This document shows positions 13,413 through 20,435 of a stretch of DNA of 20,739 bases, in pieces. A program made the position numbers and the translations under genes. The notes beneath the pieces are model-generated. The model ran no database searches. It was not told the origin of the DNA and was given only the letters and a program-made list of their open reading frames with translations. Positions within the stretch are counted from its first letter, which is position 1. Every line of letters begins with the position of its first letter. The DNA comes from an uncultured Desulfovibrio sp. (GTDB lineage Bacteria > Desulfobacterota > Desulfovibrionia > Desulfovibrionales > Desulfovibrionaceae): contig URBN01000034.1 of the NCBI GenBank assembly GCA_900546145.1, positions 1 to 20,739 of the forward strand, written 5' to 3'.

Positions 13413-14219
13413 ATGGAATCGAAGCTTGCCCGTATTCTGAAATGCCGTTTTTCTCCCGTGGCGCTCACGCGCACCGATTCCCGGCCTGAAAACGCCCTGT
13501 CTTTCAGACCGGGCAGGGGGGCCTGCATCATGTCGCTTTTTGTGAACGCGGCCAAAGGCCGGACGTGCGTGGCTGACGCCGCGGCATGCGGCTGCCCCGG
13601 CGCGGTCACGGGCATGGGCTTCGGGGACGGCTACAGGAATTTCCCCGGCGGCACTGAAGCGCTGTTTCACTTTCTTTCCCGGGGCTGCGGTCATACGGAA
13701 GCGGGACGCAGGATGGGGGATGCGATGCGGAAGAAAAGTCCAGCGTTCGCTGACGATTTTCTCTGCGGCGAGCGCTACAAGAAGACGCCGGAGGCCGTGA
13801 GGCAGTGGCATGACGCCATGCCTGTCCTGAAAAAACAGGCGCGCTGTGTTGTCTTCCGCCCGCTCGGTGACATAGGTCCGGGCGGGGAAAAGCCGGACGT
13901 CGTTGTTTTCATTGCTGACGCAGCACAGCTCTCCGCCCTTGCGTACATGGCGGATTATGAGGAAGCCGGCGGCAGGGTGATCATGCCCTGGGGCTCGGGC
14001 TGCCAGCAGATCGGACTTCTCGCGTTCCATGAAGCCGAATCGTCCAGCCCGCGCGCGGTGGTGGGGCTCACGGATCCCTCGGCCAGGGTGAAGGTGAAGC
14101 GTGCTTTTGGAAGCGGCATGCTGACATTTGCCGTCCCGTGGCAGCTTTTTCTCCGGATGGAGGACAATGTGGAAGGGAGCTTCCTCTTCCGTCCTACCTT
14201 TTCCAGGATGATGGACTGA
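13413..14219 (+). CDS. DUF169 family protein
   Basis: The start is ATG 13413, 5 nt after a perfect AGGAGG, giving 268 aa; the same frame is open upstream to 13206, but without an SD. The sequence fits DUF169: an early Pro-Val-Ala-Leu-Thr segment, a cysteine-rich central part (Arg-Thr-Cys-Val-Ala, then Cys-Gly-Cys-Pro-Gly-Ala), and a long C-terminal region with Pro-Trp-Gly-Ser-Gly-Cys-Gln (a Cys-containing turn). DUF169 proteins are common in anaerobes and methanogens and have no firmly established biochemical role. There is no signal peptide or membrane segment. It is convergent with recN, with 36 bp between the stops. Confidence 0.8.
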   Translation: MESKLARILKCRFSPVALTRTDSRPENALSFRPGRGACIMSLFVNAAKGRTCVADAAACGCPGAVTGMGFGDGYRNFPGGTEALFHFLSRGCGHTEAGRRMGDAMRKKSPAFADDFLCGERYKKTPEAVRQWHDAMPVLKKQARCVVFRPLGDIGPGGEKPDVVVFIADAAQLSALAYMADYEEAGGRVIMPWGSGCQQIGLLAFHEAESSSPRAVVGLTDPSARVKVKRAFGSGMLTFAVPWQLFLRMEDNVEGSFLFRPTFSRMMD

Positions 14220-14255
14220 GAGGAGAGGGGGCCGTCCCCCGGAAGAGGGCAAGTT

Positions 14256-15947
14256 TCAGTTTTTTCCGGAGGGGGCCTCAGGCTGCTTTGTCCTGTGCGC
14301 CGGCTTCTTCTTTCCCGAAGGACGCGCGCCGCTTACCCGTTCGTCTACCAGGGCTCTGGCCATGGCCTCGCCCTGTTCGCCGCCGCCTGCCATGCGGGCG
14401 ATTTCACTGCGCCGCGCCTTTTCGTCAAGCGGGGCGCAGAGCGTATAGGTGCTGCCATCCCGCACCATCTTGGAGATCTGGAAGTGTTTGTTGGCGCGGC
14501 AGGCAATCTGGGGCCAGTGTGTGATGAGGATCATCTGACGCACGGCGGCCAGATCTTTAAGTCTGTCCGCAAGGCGGTTCAGGGTCAGGCCGCCCACGCC
14601 GGAGTCGACTTCATCGAAGATGAAGGTGGCATCCTCGGAGGCGGGCATAACGCCGGCGAGAGCCAGCAGGAAACGGGAGAGCTCGCCGCCCGAAGCGATG
14701 CGGTCCAGGGGCTGCGGCGCCTGACCGGGGTTGGGAGCCCAGAGAATGCGGATCTTTTCGTCCATTACGCCTGGCCAGAGCTCGGTGCTGACATATTCGG
14801 GAATGACCCGCACGCCTTCGGAAAAGCCGAGGCCTCTGAGCTGATCTTCCAGTTTCCCGGCAAAGGCTTCGCAGGCTGCGCGGCGTTTGGGCCTGAGTTC
14901 TTCGGTTACGGCTTTAAGTTCCGCGGCGAGGGCATCGATATCGTGGTCTATCTTTTTGATATCGAGCGCGCACGCGTCGAGAAAGTTAATCTTCTCCTCG
15001 ATTTCAGACCTGAGGGCCAGGATCTGGGGAAGGGTGCGGTGCATTCTGCGCTTCAGCTGGGAGAGCTCGAAGAGCCGCTCTTCCACGGCATCGAGGTCTG
15101 CCGGCATGTCGTCCGGAACCGGGGGATGCCTGAGCGTTCCAGAAAGGTGGTGCAGTTCCTGGATGAAGCTGTTCACGGCTTCCGCGCTGGGAGTGAGACC
15201 CGCGTCGCTTTCAGACATGCGTTCGAGCAGACGGTGAAAGCCGGCCGCCATGTCCAGGAGGCCCGGCGTATCGCCATCTCCATAGAGCATGTTCAGGGCC
15301 GTCTCGTAGTCCTTGCCTGCCTCTTCGGCGCGGCGGGCGCGGGCGCGCACGTCCTCGAGCTCGATGTCCTCGTTTTCCTGCGGTTTGACCTTGTCGATCT
15401 CCTGCTGACGCAGTTCAAGCAGATCACGCATTTCGATGAGCTGCGCCTGCCTGGCCTCGATTTTTTTCCTTTCAGCAAGCTTCTCTTCAAGCTTTTCCTT
15501 CAGGCTGTCGCGCTTTTTCAGAAGTTCCGGTTCCCCGATGATCTGTTCCATGAGCTGATTCTGGAAGGCGGGCTGAAGGAGCTTCTGCTGGCCGTGCTGG
15601 CTCGTGTAGGCGATGAGCTTTTCCCTGAGTTCCTTCGCGTATTCTTGGGGCTTCATCTCATCGTTGACGTAAAAACGGCTGCGTCCTGACGCGAGAAGTT
15701 CACGCTTCAGGATAAGATCCCCGCCGTCAGGGCCGGCTCCCGAGAAGAGAGCCTCCACATGGGCTCTTTCGCTTCCGGCGCGCACCATGTCGGGCCTGAG
15801 CCTGTCGCCGAGCAGAAAACCGAGGGCCTTGAGAATGAAGCTTTTGCCGGCGCCGGTCTCGCCTGTAAGGGCGTTCATGCCCGGGCCGAAGTCCAGTTCC
15901 ATATCTTCAATGAGGGCCAGATTCTGTATATGGAGATATTCCAGCAT
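14256..15947 (-). CDS. recN: DNA repair protein RecN
   Basis: RecN is an SMC-like ATPase acting at double-strand breaks. The 563-aa product has every family landmark: the N-terminal Tyr-Leu-His-Ile-Gln-Asn-Leu-Ala-Leu-Ile start, Walker A Gly-Glu-Thr-Gly-Ala-Gly-Lys-Ser (29-36), a long charged coiled-coil middle (about 150-380), the ABC signature Ala-Ser-Gly-Gly-Glu-Leu-Ser-Arg (418-425), Walker B Phe-Ile-Phe-Asp-Glu-Val-Asp-Ser-Gly (442-450), and the His477 switch in Leu-Ile-Thr-His. The Lys/Pro-rich tail is longer than in many homologues. The start is 4 nt after the dppC-like stop, so it is probably co-transcribed with the permease genes instead of having a separate SOS promoter. No clear LexA box was seen. 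Confidence 0.96.
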   Translation of the reverse strand: MLEYLHIQNLALIEDMELDFGPGMNALTGETGAGKSFILKALGFLLGDRLRPDMVRAGSERAHVEALFSGAGPDGGDLILKRELLASGRSRFYVNDEMKPQEYAKELREKLIAYTSQHGQQKLLQPAFQNQLMEQIIGEPELLKKRDSLKEKLEEKLAERKKIEARQAQLIEMRDLLELRQQEIDKVKPQENEDIELEDVRARARRAEEAGKDYETALNMLYGDGDTPGLLDMAAGFHRLLERMSESDAGLTPSAEAVNSFIQELHHLSGTLRHPPVPDDMPADLDAVEERLFELSQLKRRMHRTLPQILALRSEIEEKINFLDACALDIKKIDHDIDALAAELKAVTEELRPKRRAACEAFAGKLEDQLRGLGFSEGVRVIPEYVSTELWPGVMDEKIRILWAPNPGQAPQPLDRIASGGELSRFLLALAGVMPASEDATFIFDEVDSGVGGLTLNRLADRLKDLAAVRQMILITHWPQIACRANKHFQISKMVRDGSTYTLCAPLDEKARRSEIARMAGGGEQGEAMARALVDERVSGARPSGKKKPAHRTKQPEAPSGKN

Positions 15948-15951
15948 GACG

Positions 15952-16788
15952 TTACTTCTTCAGTCGGGGATCCAGAAAATCCCTGAGGCTTTCGCCGAGC
16001 AGGTTATAGCCGAGTACAGTTATCAGAATGGCGAGTCCGGGAAAGAGGGAAAGCCAGGAGGCTTCCTCTATAACAGATTTCCCGTCCATGAGCATGTTGC
16101 CCCAGCTGGCCTGCGGGGGCTGAACGCCGAGCCCGAGGAAACTCAGGCCCGACTCGATAAGGATGGCGCCGCCTATGCCCAGAATGGCGGAAATGGTGAC
16201 CGGGGCCATGGCGTTGGGCAGAATGTGCCGGGTCATGATGCGCCAGGTCGAGGTGCCGGCCAGCTTCGCGGCTGATACGAATTCACGTTCGCGCAGGGTC
16301 AGCGTCTCGGCGCGGACAAGCCGCGCCACGCCCATCCAGGAGGTCAGTCCGATGACGACCATGATATTGAAGAGACTGGGCTCAAGAAAGGCCACAACCG
16401 CCAGAATGAGGAAAAAGGACGGGAAGCAGAGCATGATATCCACGAAACGCATGACGATTTCGTCGACAAGGCCTCCGAAATAGCCGCTGACGAGGCCGAG
16501 CAGGGCGCCGATGGAGATGGAGATACCCACGGCTACGAAGCCCACCCAGAGGGAAATGCGTCCGCCGTAGAGGAGCCGCGAGAGCACGTCGCGTCCAAGA
16601 CGGTCCGTGCCCAGGGGAAATTCCGCGCAGGGGGCTTTCAGAATGGCGTCGAGATGCAGCTCATTGGGGTCAAAGGGGGCGATAAGCGGCGCGAAGACGG
16701 CCGCGAAGGTGACGCCCAGCACGATAATGAGGCCGAGGATGAACATGGCGTTGCGCCGCAGGATGCGGACGAAGCGGTGCGCTGTCAT
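15952..16788 (-). CDS. ABC transporter permease, DppC/OppC type
   Basis: This 278-aa membrane protein is the C-type permease of peptide/nickel ABC importers. It has the short N-terminal segment, the Asp-Pro-Asn-Glu and Leu-Gly-Thr-Asp-Arg-Leu-Gly-Arg-Asp motif of this subfamily (about 57-68), five further membrane segments, and the EAA loop Ala-Ala-Lys-Leu-Ala-Gly with Ile-Leu-Pro-Asn that docks the ATPase. Its ATG overlaps the TAA of the upstream permease gene by one base (TAATG), a sign of translational coupling. The recN start follows after 4 nt. No ATP-binding or solute-binding protein gene is in the window; substrate is not determinable from the sequence. Confidence 0.92.
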   Translation of the reverse strand: MTAHRFVRILRRNAMFILGLIIVLGVTFAAVFAPLIAPFDPNELHLDAILKAPCAEFPLGTDRLGRDVLSRLLYGGRISLWVGFVAVGISISIGALLGLVSGYFGGLVDEIVMRFVDIMLCFPSFFLILAVVAFLEPSLFNIMVVIGLTSWMGVARLVRAETLTLREREFVSAAKLAGTSTWRIMTRHILPNAMAPVTISAILGIGGAILIESGLSFLGLGVQPPQASWGNMLMDGKSVIEEASWLSLFPGLAILITVLGYNLLGESLRDFLDPRLKK

Positions 16789-17813
16789 TATCCTGCCCCC
16801 CTTCCGCTCCTGATGCGCGGATCAGCGAGACCGTAGAAGAAGTCGGCGAGGACGTTGCCGAGCAGGGTGAGCACGGCGCCGAGCACAAGGTTCCCCATGA
16901 TGAGCGTGTAGTCCCTGGCCATGACGGCCGAGTAGAAAAGCTGCCCCAGGCCGGGGAGGGCGAAGATGGACTCGATGATGACCGATCCGCCGATGAGGCC
17001 GGGGACGGAGAGACCGAGCAGGGTAATCAGCGGCAGGAGGGCGTTGCGCAGACCGTGCCGCCAGATGACCGTGCGCTGGGGAAGGCCTTTGGCGCGGGCC
17101 GTGAGCATGTAATCCTGATCCAGGACTTCAAGCATGCAGGCGCGCATGTAGCGCGACATGCCCGCGAGAGACCCCACAGTGTACACGGTAATGGGAAGGG
17201 CGAGGTGCTTCGCCACGTCGCAGATTTTTCCCCATGTGCCCAGAGAAGGATAGTCCAGCGAGACCACGCCCGAGAGCGGCAGCCAGTTCAGGTCGATGCC
17301 AAAGAAGAGCATGAGCAGAAGCGCAAACCAGAAAGAGGGCATGGCGAAGCCGATATAGACGAGTACGGTTACGATCCTGTCAAAGAGGCTGTTGCGCCGG
17401 CAGGCGGAGTACACGCCGATGGGCACGGAGATGAGCAGAGTCAGGATAAGGGAGGCCACGTTCATGCCCACGGTGAGGGGGAGGCGCTCCAGAATCTTAT
17501 CCATGACCGGCCTTCCGTCCGCTGACATGGACACGCCGAAGTCAAAATGCACGAGGCGGCAGAGCCAGTCCCAGTACTGGACGTACAGGGGCCTGTCGAG
17601 GCCGTAGAGGGCATCGAGCCTGCGGCGGGCAGCCTCGCCGGCCAGAGGGTTGAGCGTCGTCTCCATGTCCGTGGGCGAGCCCGGAGCCAGGTGGATGACC
17701 ACGAAGCTCACGATGGTGATGCCCCAGAGGACGAGAAGCATCCAGAAGAACTTTCTGGCGAAGCGTCTCAGGAAGGGAGTGAAGCTGCGTTTTGTGATCG
17801 TATCGTCTGCCAT
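16788..17813 (-). CDS. ABC transporter permease, DppB/OppB type
   Basis: This 341-aa product is the B-type permease partner. It starts with a basic segment and a membrane helix (Trp-Gly-Ile-Thr-Ile-Val-Ser-Phe), then the family-typical periplasmic motif His-Leu-Ala-Pro-Gly-Ser-Pro-Thr-Asp and Tyr-Gly-Leu-Asp-Arg-Pro-Leu. The EAA loop is Ala-Arg-Ala-Lys-Gly-Leu-Pro with Arg-Asn-Ala-Leu-Leu-Pro near residues 238-260. Five to six membrane segments are visible. The start codon lies 9 nt after the upstream stop and lacks a good SD, suggesting reliance on upstream translation. With the C-type permease it forms the membrane channel of a peptide-type importer. The ATPase subunits must be elsewhere in the genome. 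Confidence 0.92.
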   Translation of the reverse strand: MADDTITKRSFTPFLRRFARKFFWMLLVLWGITIVSFVVIHLAPGSPTDMETTLNPLAGEAARRRLDALYGLDRPLYVQYWDWLCRLVHFDFGVSMSADGRPVMDKILERLPLTVGMNVASLILTLLISVPIGVYSACRRNSLFDRIVTVLVYIGFAMPSFWFALLLMLFFGIDLNWLPLSGVVSLDYPSLGTWGKICDVAKHLALPITVYTVGSLAGMSRYMRACMLEVLDQDYMLTARAKGLPQRTVIWRHGLRNALLPLITLLGLSVPGLIGGSVIIESIFALPGLGQLFYSAVMARDYTLIMGNLVLGAVLTLLGNVLADFFYGLADPRIRSGRGAG

Positions 17814-17822
17814 TGGGTGCCG

Positions 17823-18377
17823 TTACGCCTGAGGGGCGCTGTTCTGGCTCAGTCTGCCGTTCATCCAGAGCTGCATCTCGTCCGTTGTCTTATCCCATTT
17901 GTCCCTGTCGAGCCGGAGGCCGAGGAACTGGCGGTAGAGGCAGTCCAGGAGGGTAACGGCGGTTTCGATGAGGAAAACTTTTTCCAGAAAGAGCGAATCC
18001 GGATCATCATCACGGTCGGATTTGTCGATCTTGGGTGTCTTCAGGCTGTTGAGAGAAAAGTCAGCGGCCTTCACGGAAACATCGAACCCGAAGTCGTCCT
18101 TCGTGAGATGGATGAGGGCGCGGGTGACCTTCTTGCCGCGGTGAAGCCCGAGGCGGGCCTCGCTCAGGGAGGAGTCGATATTGGCGGATACGGACGTGGT
18201 CTCACGTTCGCTGCCCTCGCCTCCGGTCACGGTCACGCGTTTTTCCATGGAAACCTGAAAAGGCTGGCCGTCTTCAGTGCGGAAAAAGGAAGGGGCGACA
18301 TCGGACTGGAACCAGAGCCAGGTGAGAAATTCCTGTCCCAGGATGGCGTCCGGCGTATCGGAAGTATCGCTAGCCAT
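17823..18377 (-). CDS. RdgC-like protein, C-terminal part
   Basis: This 184-aa soluble protein begins, after a polar lead, with Leu-Gly-Gln-Glu-Phe-Leu-Thr-Trp-Leu-Trp-Phe, a motif I associate with the second half of long RdgC-like proteins. A later segment (Gly-Lys-Lys-Val-Thr-Arg-Ala, then Phe-Asp-Val-Ser-Val and Phe-Ser-Leu-Asn-Ser-Leu-Lys) aligns by eye with the C-terminal domain of E. coli RdgC. It is in the same frame as the gene upstream: only TAA plus five codons separate the two. AAAGGA lies about 11 nt before the ATG, a long but usable spacing. RdgC forms a ring around duplex DNA and restrains RecA. That role is inferred here. Confidence 0.62.
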   Translation of the reverse strand: MASDTSDTPDAILGQEFLTWLWFQSDVAPSFFRTEDGQPFQVSMEKRVTVTGGEGSERETTSVSANIDSSLSEARLGLHRGKKVTRALIHLTKDDFGFDVSVKAADFSLNSLKTPKIDKSDRDDDPDSLFLEKVFLIETAVTLLDCLYRQFLGLRLDRDKWDKTTDEMQLWMNGRLSQNSAPQA

Positions 18378-18392
18378 AATTAATGTATTCCT

Positions 18393-19016
18393 TTAATTTT
18401 CAATTGAGAACTGGGTGGGTTCGACGCTGCTGATGTCCGCTTCCGCGGCATCGCCGAGCATGGACAGAGCCAGCGCCGAGGGTGTCAGCTGCTCAATGTG
18501 CAGCTTGAAGGTGGCGAGAAAGCGCTGGACAAAGAGCTCGAGCATTTTTGTCTGCGTGGAGGCGAACCAGATTTCGTTGTTCGCGGTGTTCCAGATGACG
18601 TTGAACTCGCCGGGAACGGGCAGGAAGCGCCTGCGCAGGGAAAGCTGAACCTGTTCCTTCAGTTCCTTGCGGCGTTCGCGGGAAATGAATTTCTTCCCGT
18701 TTTTTTCGTTTTCCGCCTTTTCCCGCTTCAGCGCGAGATCGAGGTACTTGCGGACAACGCCCGCGGGAATGCGGCGGATGTCAAGGCGCAGGGAAAAGGC
18801 CATATAGGCGCCTTTCTGCGGTGGCCCTGCCTGCCAGGTGGTGTCCAGATAGTCGTCAAAACTGACCCAGCCGTCGGCCTGGGAATCAGTTGTTTCGTCA
18901 ATATCGAGAATTGCGCCTTTCTTGAGCAGCTGGGGAATTTCAGCCCAGAGCTCGTCCGGAACGGGATCAATGACGCGGAAGCGCGTAAAGCTGCAGGAGG
19001 AGCCGAGAAAACCCAT
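18393..19016 (-). CDS. RdgC-like protein, N-terminal part
   Basis: The 207-aa product starts Met-Gly-Phe-Leu-Gly-Ser-Ser-Cys-Ser-Phe-Thr-Arg-Phe-Arg-Val, the usual opening of deltaproteobacterial RdgC-like proteins as I recall them. The region Ile-Pro-Ala-Gly-Val-Val-Arg-Lys-Tyr-Leu, a Lys/Glu-rich helix (Arg-Arg-Lys-Glu-Leu-Lys-Glu-Gln-Val), then Phe-Asn-Val-Ile-Trp and Glu-Ile-Trp-Phe-Ala-Ser, follows the order seen in E. coli RdgC residues ~75-165. AAGGAG stands 5 nt before the ATG. It is the first gene of a five-gene minus-strand run ending with recN. A short hairpin (GGGCCG with CGGCCC, 19041-19057) sits in its leader. Together with the next gene the length (about 391 aa) exceeds E. coli RdgC (303 aa). 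Confidence 0.68.
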   Translation of the reverse strand: MGFLGSSCSFTRFRVIDPVPDELWAEIPQLLKKGAILDIDETTDSQADGWVSFDDYLDTTWQAGPPQKGAYMAFSLRLDIRRIPAGVVRKYLDLALKREKAENEKNGKKFISRERRKELKEQVQLSLRRRFLPVPGEFNVIWNTANNEIWFASTQTKMLELFVQRFLATFKLHIEQLTPSALALSMLGDAAEADISSVEPTQFSIEN

Positions 19017-19186
19017 GTGATCTCCTTATTGATAACAGGAGGGCCGGCATGCGGCCCTTGAGGGAAGAGCGTAAACTTAGCCTGTCGGGGTCAGGTTCGC
19101 AAGCGGCGTGAAAACGGATCTCCCCGGGGGCTGCGGCAGACGGAGGGCAGGCCGCGGGAGACCTTCTCCTTTTTTGATGGGGTGGT

Positions 19187-19215
19187 ATCTCCGCATCCTG
19201 ATACCGGATGGAGAT
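19187..19215 (-). terminator. Weak candidate terminator of the cysteine hydrolase gene
   Basis: ATCTCC-CATCC and its near complement form a ~10-bp stem with one bulge between the cysteine-hydrolase stop and the rdgC-like leader. No T-tract follows on the minus strand, so efficiency is doubtful. The rest of 19017-19272 shows no gene. Confidence 0.3.
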
Positions 19216-19272
19216 TCGTTCAGGTGCCTGCGCCTTTCAGCGTACCGGAGGAAATGTCCAGTTTCTGGAAAA

Positions 19273-19791
19273 TTATCTTCTGACTGAGATCTGGCAGCTC
19301 TCCATGGTGAGAAGGGCTGCCTTATGCTTTTCCGGCGTCACGCCTGCACAGCAGCGGGCGTCAACGGAGACGGGAACTTCAGGCAGGACTGCCTTGATAA
19401 GCAGGGCGTTGGACACCACGCAGATGTCGGTGCAGAGACCGGCCAGCTCCACGGATTCCACATCCGGTGCGGCAGCCAGATCCGAGGCGAGCCGTGTGCT
19501 GCCAAAGCAGGACTTTTCGTACACGGCAGCCCTGCGGGCCTTTGCCAGGGCAGCGAGCTGCGGCGGGAATTTCCAGCCATCCGTCCCCCTGATGCAGTGC
19601 GGCACGGGAAGATTCTTTCCTTCCTGCGTGTTCAGATAGCTCTCAGTGTGAGTATCCTTTGTCAGCAGCACCGTGCCATCAAAATTTCTGACCTTTTCAA
19701 GCAGTGCAGGAAGCATGGCTCTGGCTTCGGCAGTTCCAAGTACACCGTCCACAAAATCATTCTGAACATCCACGACAATCAGATATTTCAT
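19273..19791 (-). CDS. Cysteine hydrolase (isochorismatase/nicotinamidase fold)
   Basis: The start is set at the ATG on the complement of 19789-19791, because the product then begins Met-Lys-Tyr-Leu-Ile-Val-Val-Asp-Val-Gln-Asn-Asp-Phe, the normal family start; the upstream extension looks non-coding. The 172-aa protein has the catalytic triad Asp8, Lys93 (Tyr-Glu-Lys-Ser-Cys-Phe-Gly) and Cys124 (Leu-Cys-Thr-Asp-Ile-Cys-Val). Possible metal ligands are Asp46, His48 (Thr-Lys-Asp-Thr-His) and His65 (Pro-Val-Pro-His-Cys). These fit a nicotinamidase-like amidase or another isochorismatase-like hydrolase; the exact substrate cannot be read from sequence. SD: GGAG about 10 nt upstream. It is divergent from the Nim-like gene, with 131 bp between the starts. 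Confidence 0.88.
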   Translation of the reverse strand: MKYLIVVDVQNDFVDGVLGTAEARAMLPALLEKVRNFDGTVLLTKDTHTESYLNTQEGKNLPVPHCIRGTDGWKFPPQLAALAKARRAAVYEKSCFGSTRLASDLAAAPDVESVELAGLCTDICVVSNALLIKAVLPEVPVSVDARCCAGVTPEKHKAALLTMESCQISVRR

Positions 19792-19922
19792 AATCAGCTC
19801 ACTCCGGCTTTGAATTTCCTTCTCCGGATAGTACAACAGAGAGCAGCAGAGGAGAAAGCCCTGTTCCGCGGGGGCAGGGCAGAAGACTGCAGTCCGGACT
19901 TTTGTCCGGGAAGGAGAAAAAC

Positions 19923-20435
19923 ATGCTGAGGAAGAAGAGGGAAGTGACCGCTCCGGATGAAATCACGGACATCATCAGGCGTTCCACGACACTGCGTGTG
20001 GGGTTTTACGGCGAGGAATACCCTTATGTCGTTCCGGTCTCCTTCGGCTTTGAGATAAGAGACGGAAAGCCTGTTTTTTATTTCCACGGGGCGAAGATCG
20101 GTTGCAAACTGGACCTGCTCGGAAAGGACGACAGGGTCTGCGCTGAGTCGGACATCTTCCTGGGCGTTACGCCCACGCAGCGGGGAATAACCACGCTCTA
20201 CGAGAGTTTTATCGCCTTTGGCCGCGCCGCCGTTGTCACGGAGAGAGACGAGAGGGTGAAGGGGCTCCGCCTTATCACGGATCATTACGGGTATGGGGAA
20301 TATCCCGTGGAAAGGTGCGCAGGGTTCGAAAAGACCTGTGTTGTCCGGATTACCGTCACGGAAATCACCGCGAAGCGGAACCTCGCGGGAGACAATGTCA
20401 TTGTCCCGGCTGATCCCGGATGGAAGAGTCTGTAG
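19923..20435 (+). CDS. Nim-like FMN-binding split-barrel protein
   Basis: The ATG at 19923 has AAGGAG 6 nt upstream and gives 170 aa; an ATG at 19902 in the same frame has no SD. The product starts Met-Leu-Arg-Lys-Lys-Arg-Glu-Val, then Pro-Tyr-Val-Val-Pro-Val-Ser-Phe-Gly (34-42) and Val-Phe-Tyr-Phe-His-Gly-Ala (51-57, with His55), then Gly-Cys-Lys-Leu-Asp, the pattern of NimA-type pyridoxamine-phosphate-oxidase-like proteins. Some such proteins reduce 5-nitroimidazoles and give metronidazole resistance; most are of unknown physiological role, and resistance must not be assumed here. A small hairpin (CCGGAC/GTCCGG, 19894-19909) lies just before the SD. Confidence 0.87.
   Translation: MLRKKREVTAPDEITDIIRRSTTLRVGFYGEEYPYVVPVSFGFEIRDGKPVFYFHGAKIGCKLDLLGKDDRVCAESDIFLGVTPTQRGITTLYESFIAFGRAAVVTERDERVKGLRLITDHYGYGEYPVERCAGFEKTCVVRITVTEITAKRNLAGDNVIVPADPGWKSL

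Noticed and set aside
14220..14255. Terminator between the DUF169 and recN stops
   Set aside because: Inverted GC-rich blocks (CCCCCGGAA and its partial complement) exist, but they extend into recN coding DNA and lack a clear T-tract in the needed place.
14295..15689. A 464-codon open frame on the plus strand opposite recN
   Set aside because: RecN on the minus strand has all its motifs; the opposite frame is a by-product of GC-rich codon use with no recognisable domain.
17547..18383. A 278-codon plus-strand frame opposite the dppB-like and RdgC-like genes
   Set aside because: It spans the junction of two tightly packed minus-strand genes and encodes no recognised motif.
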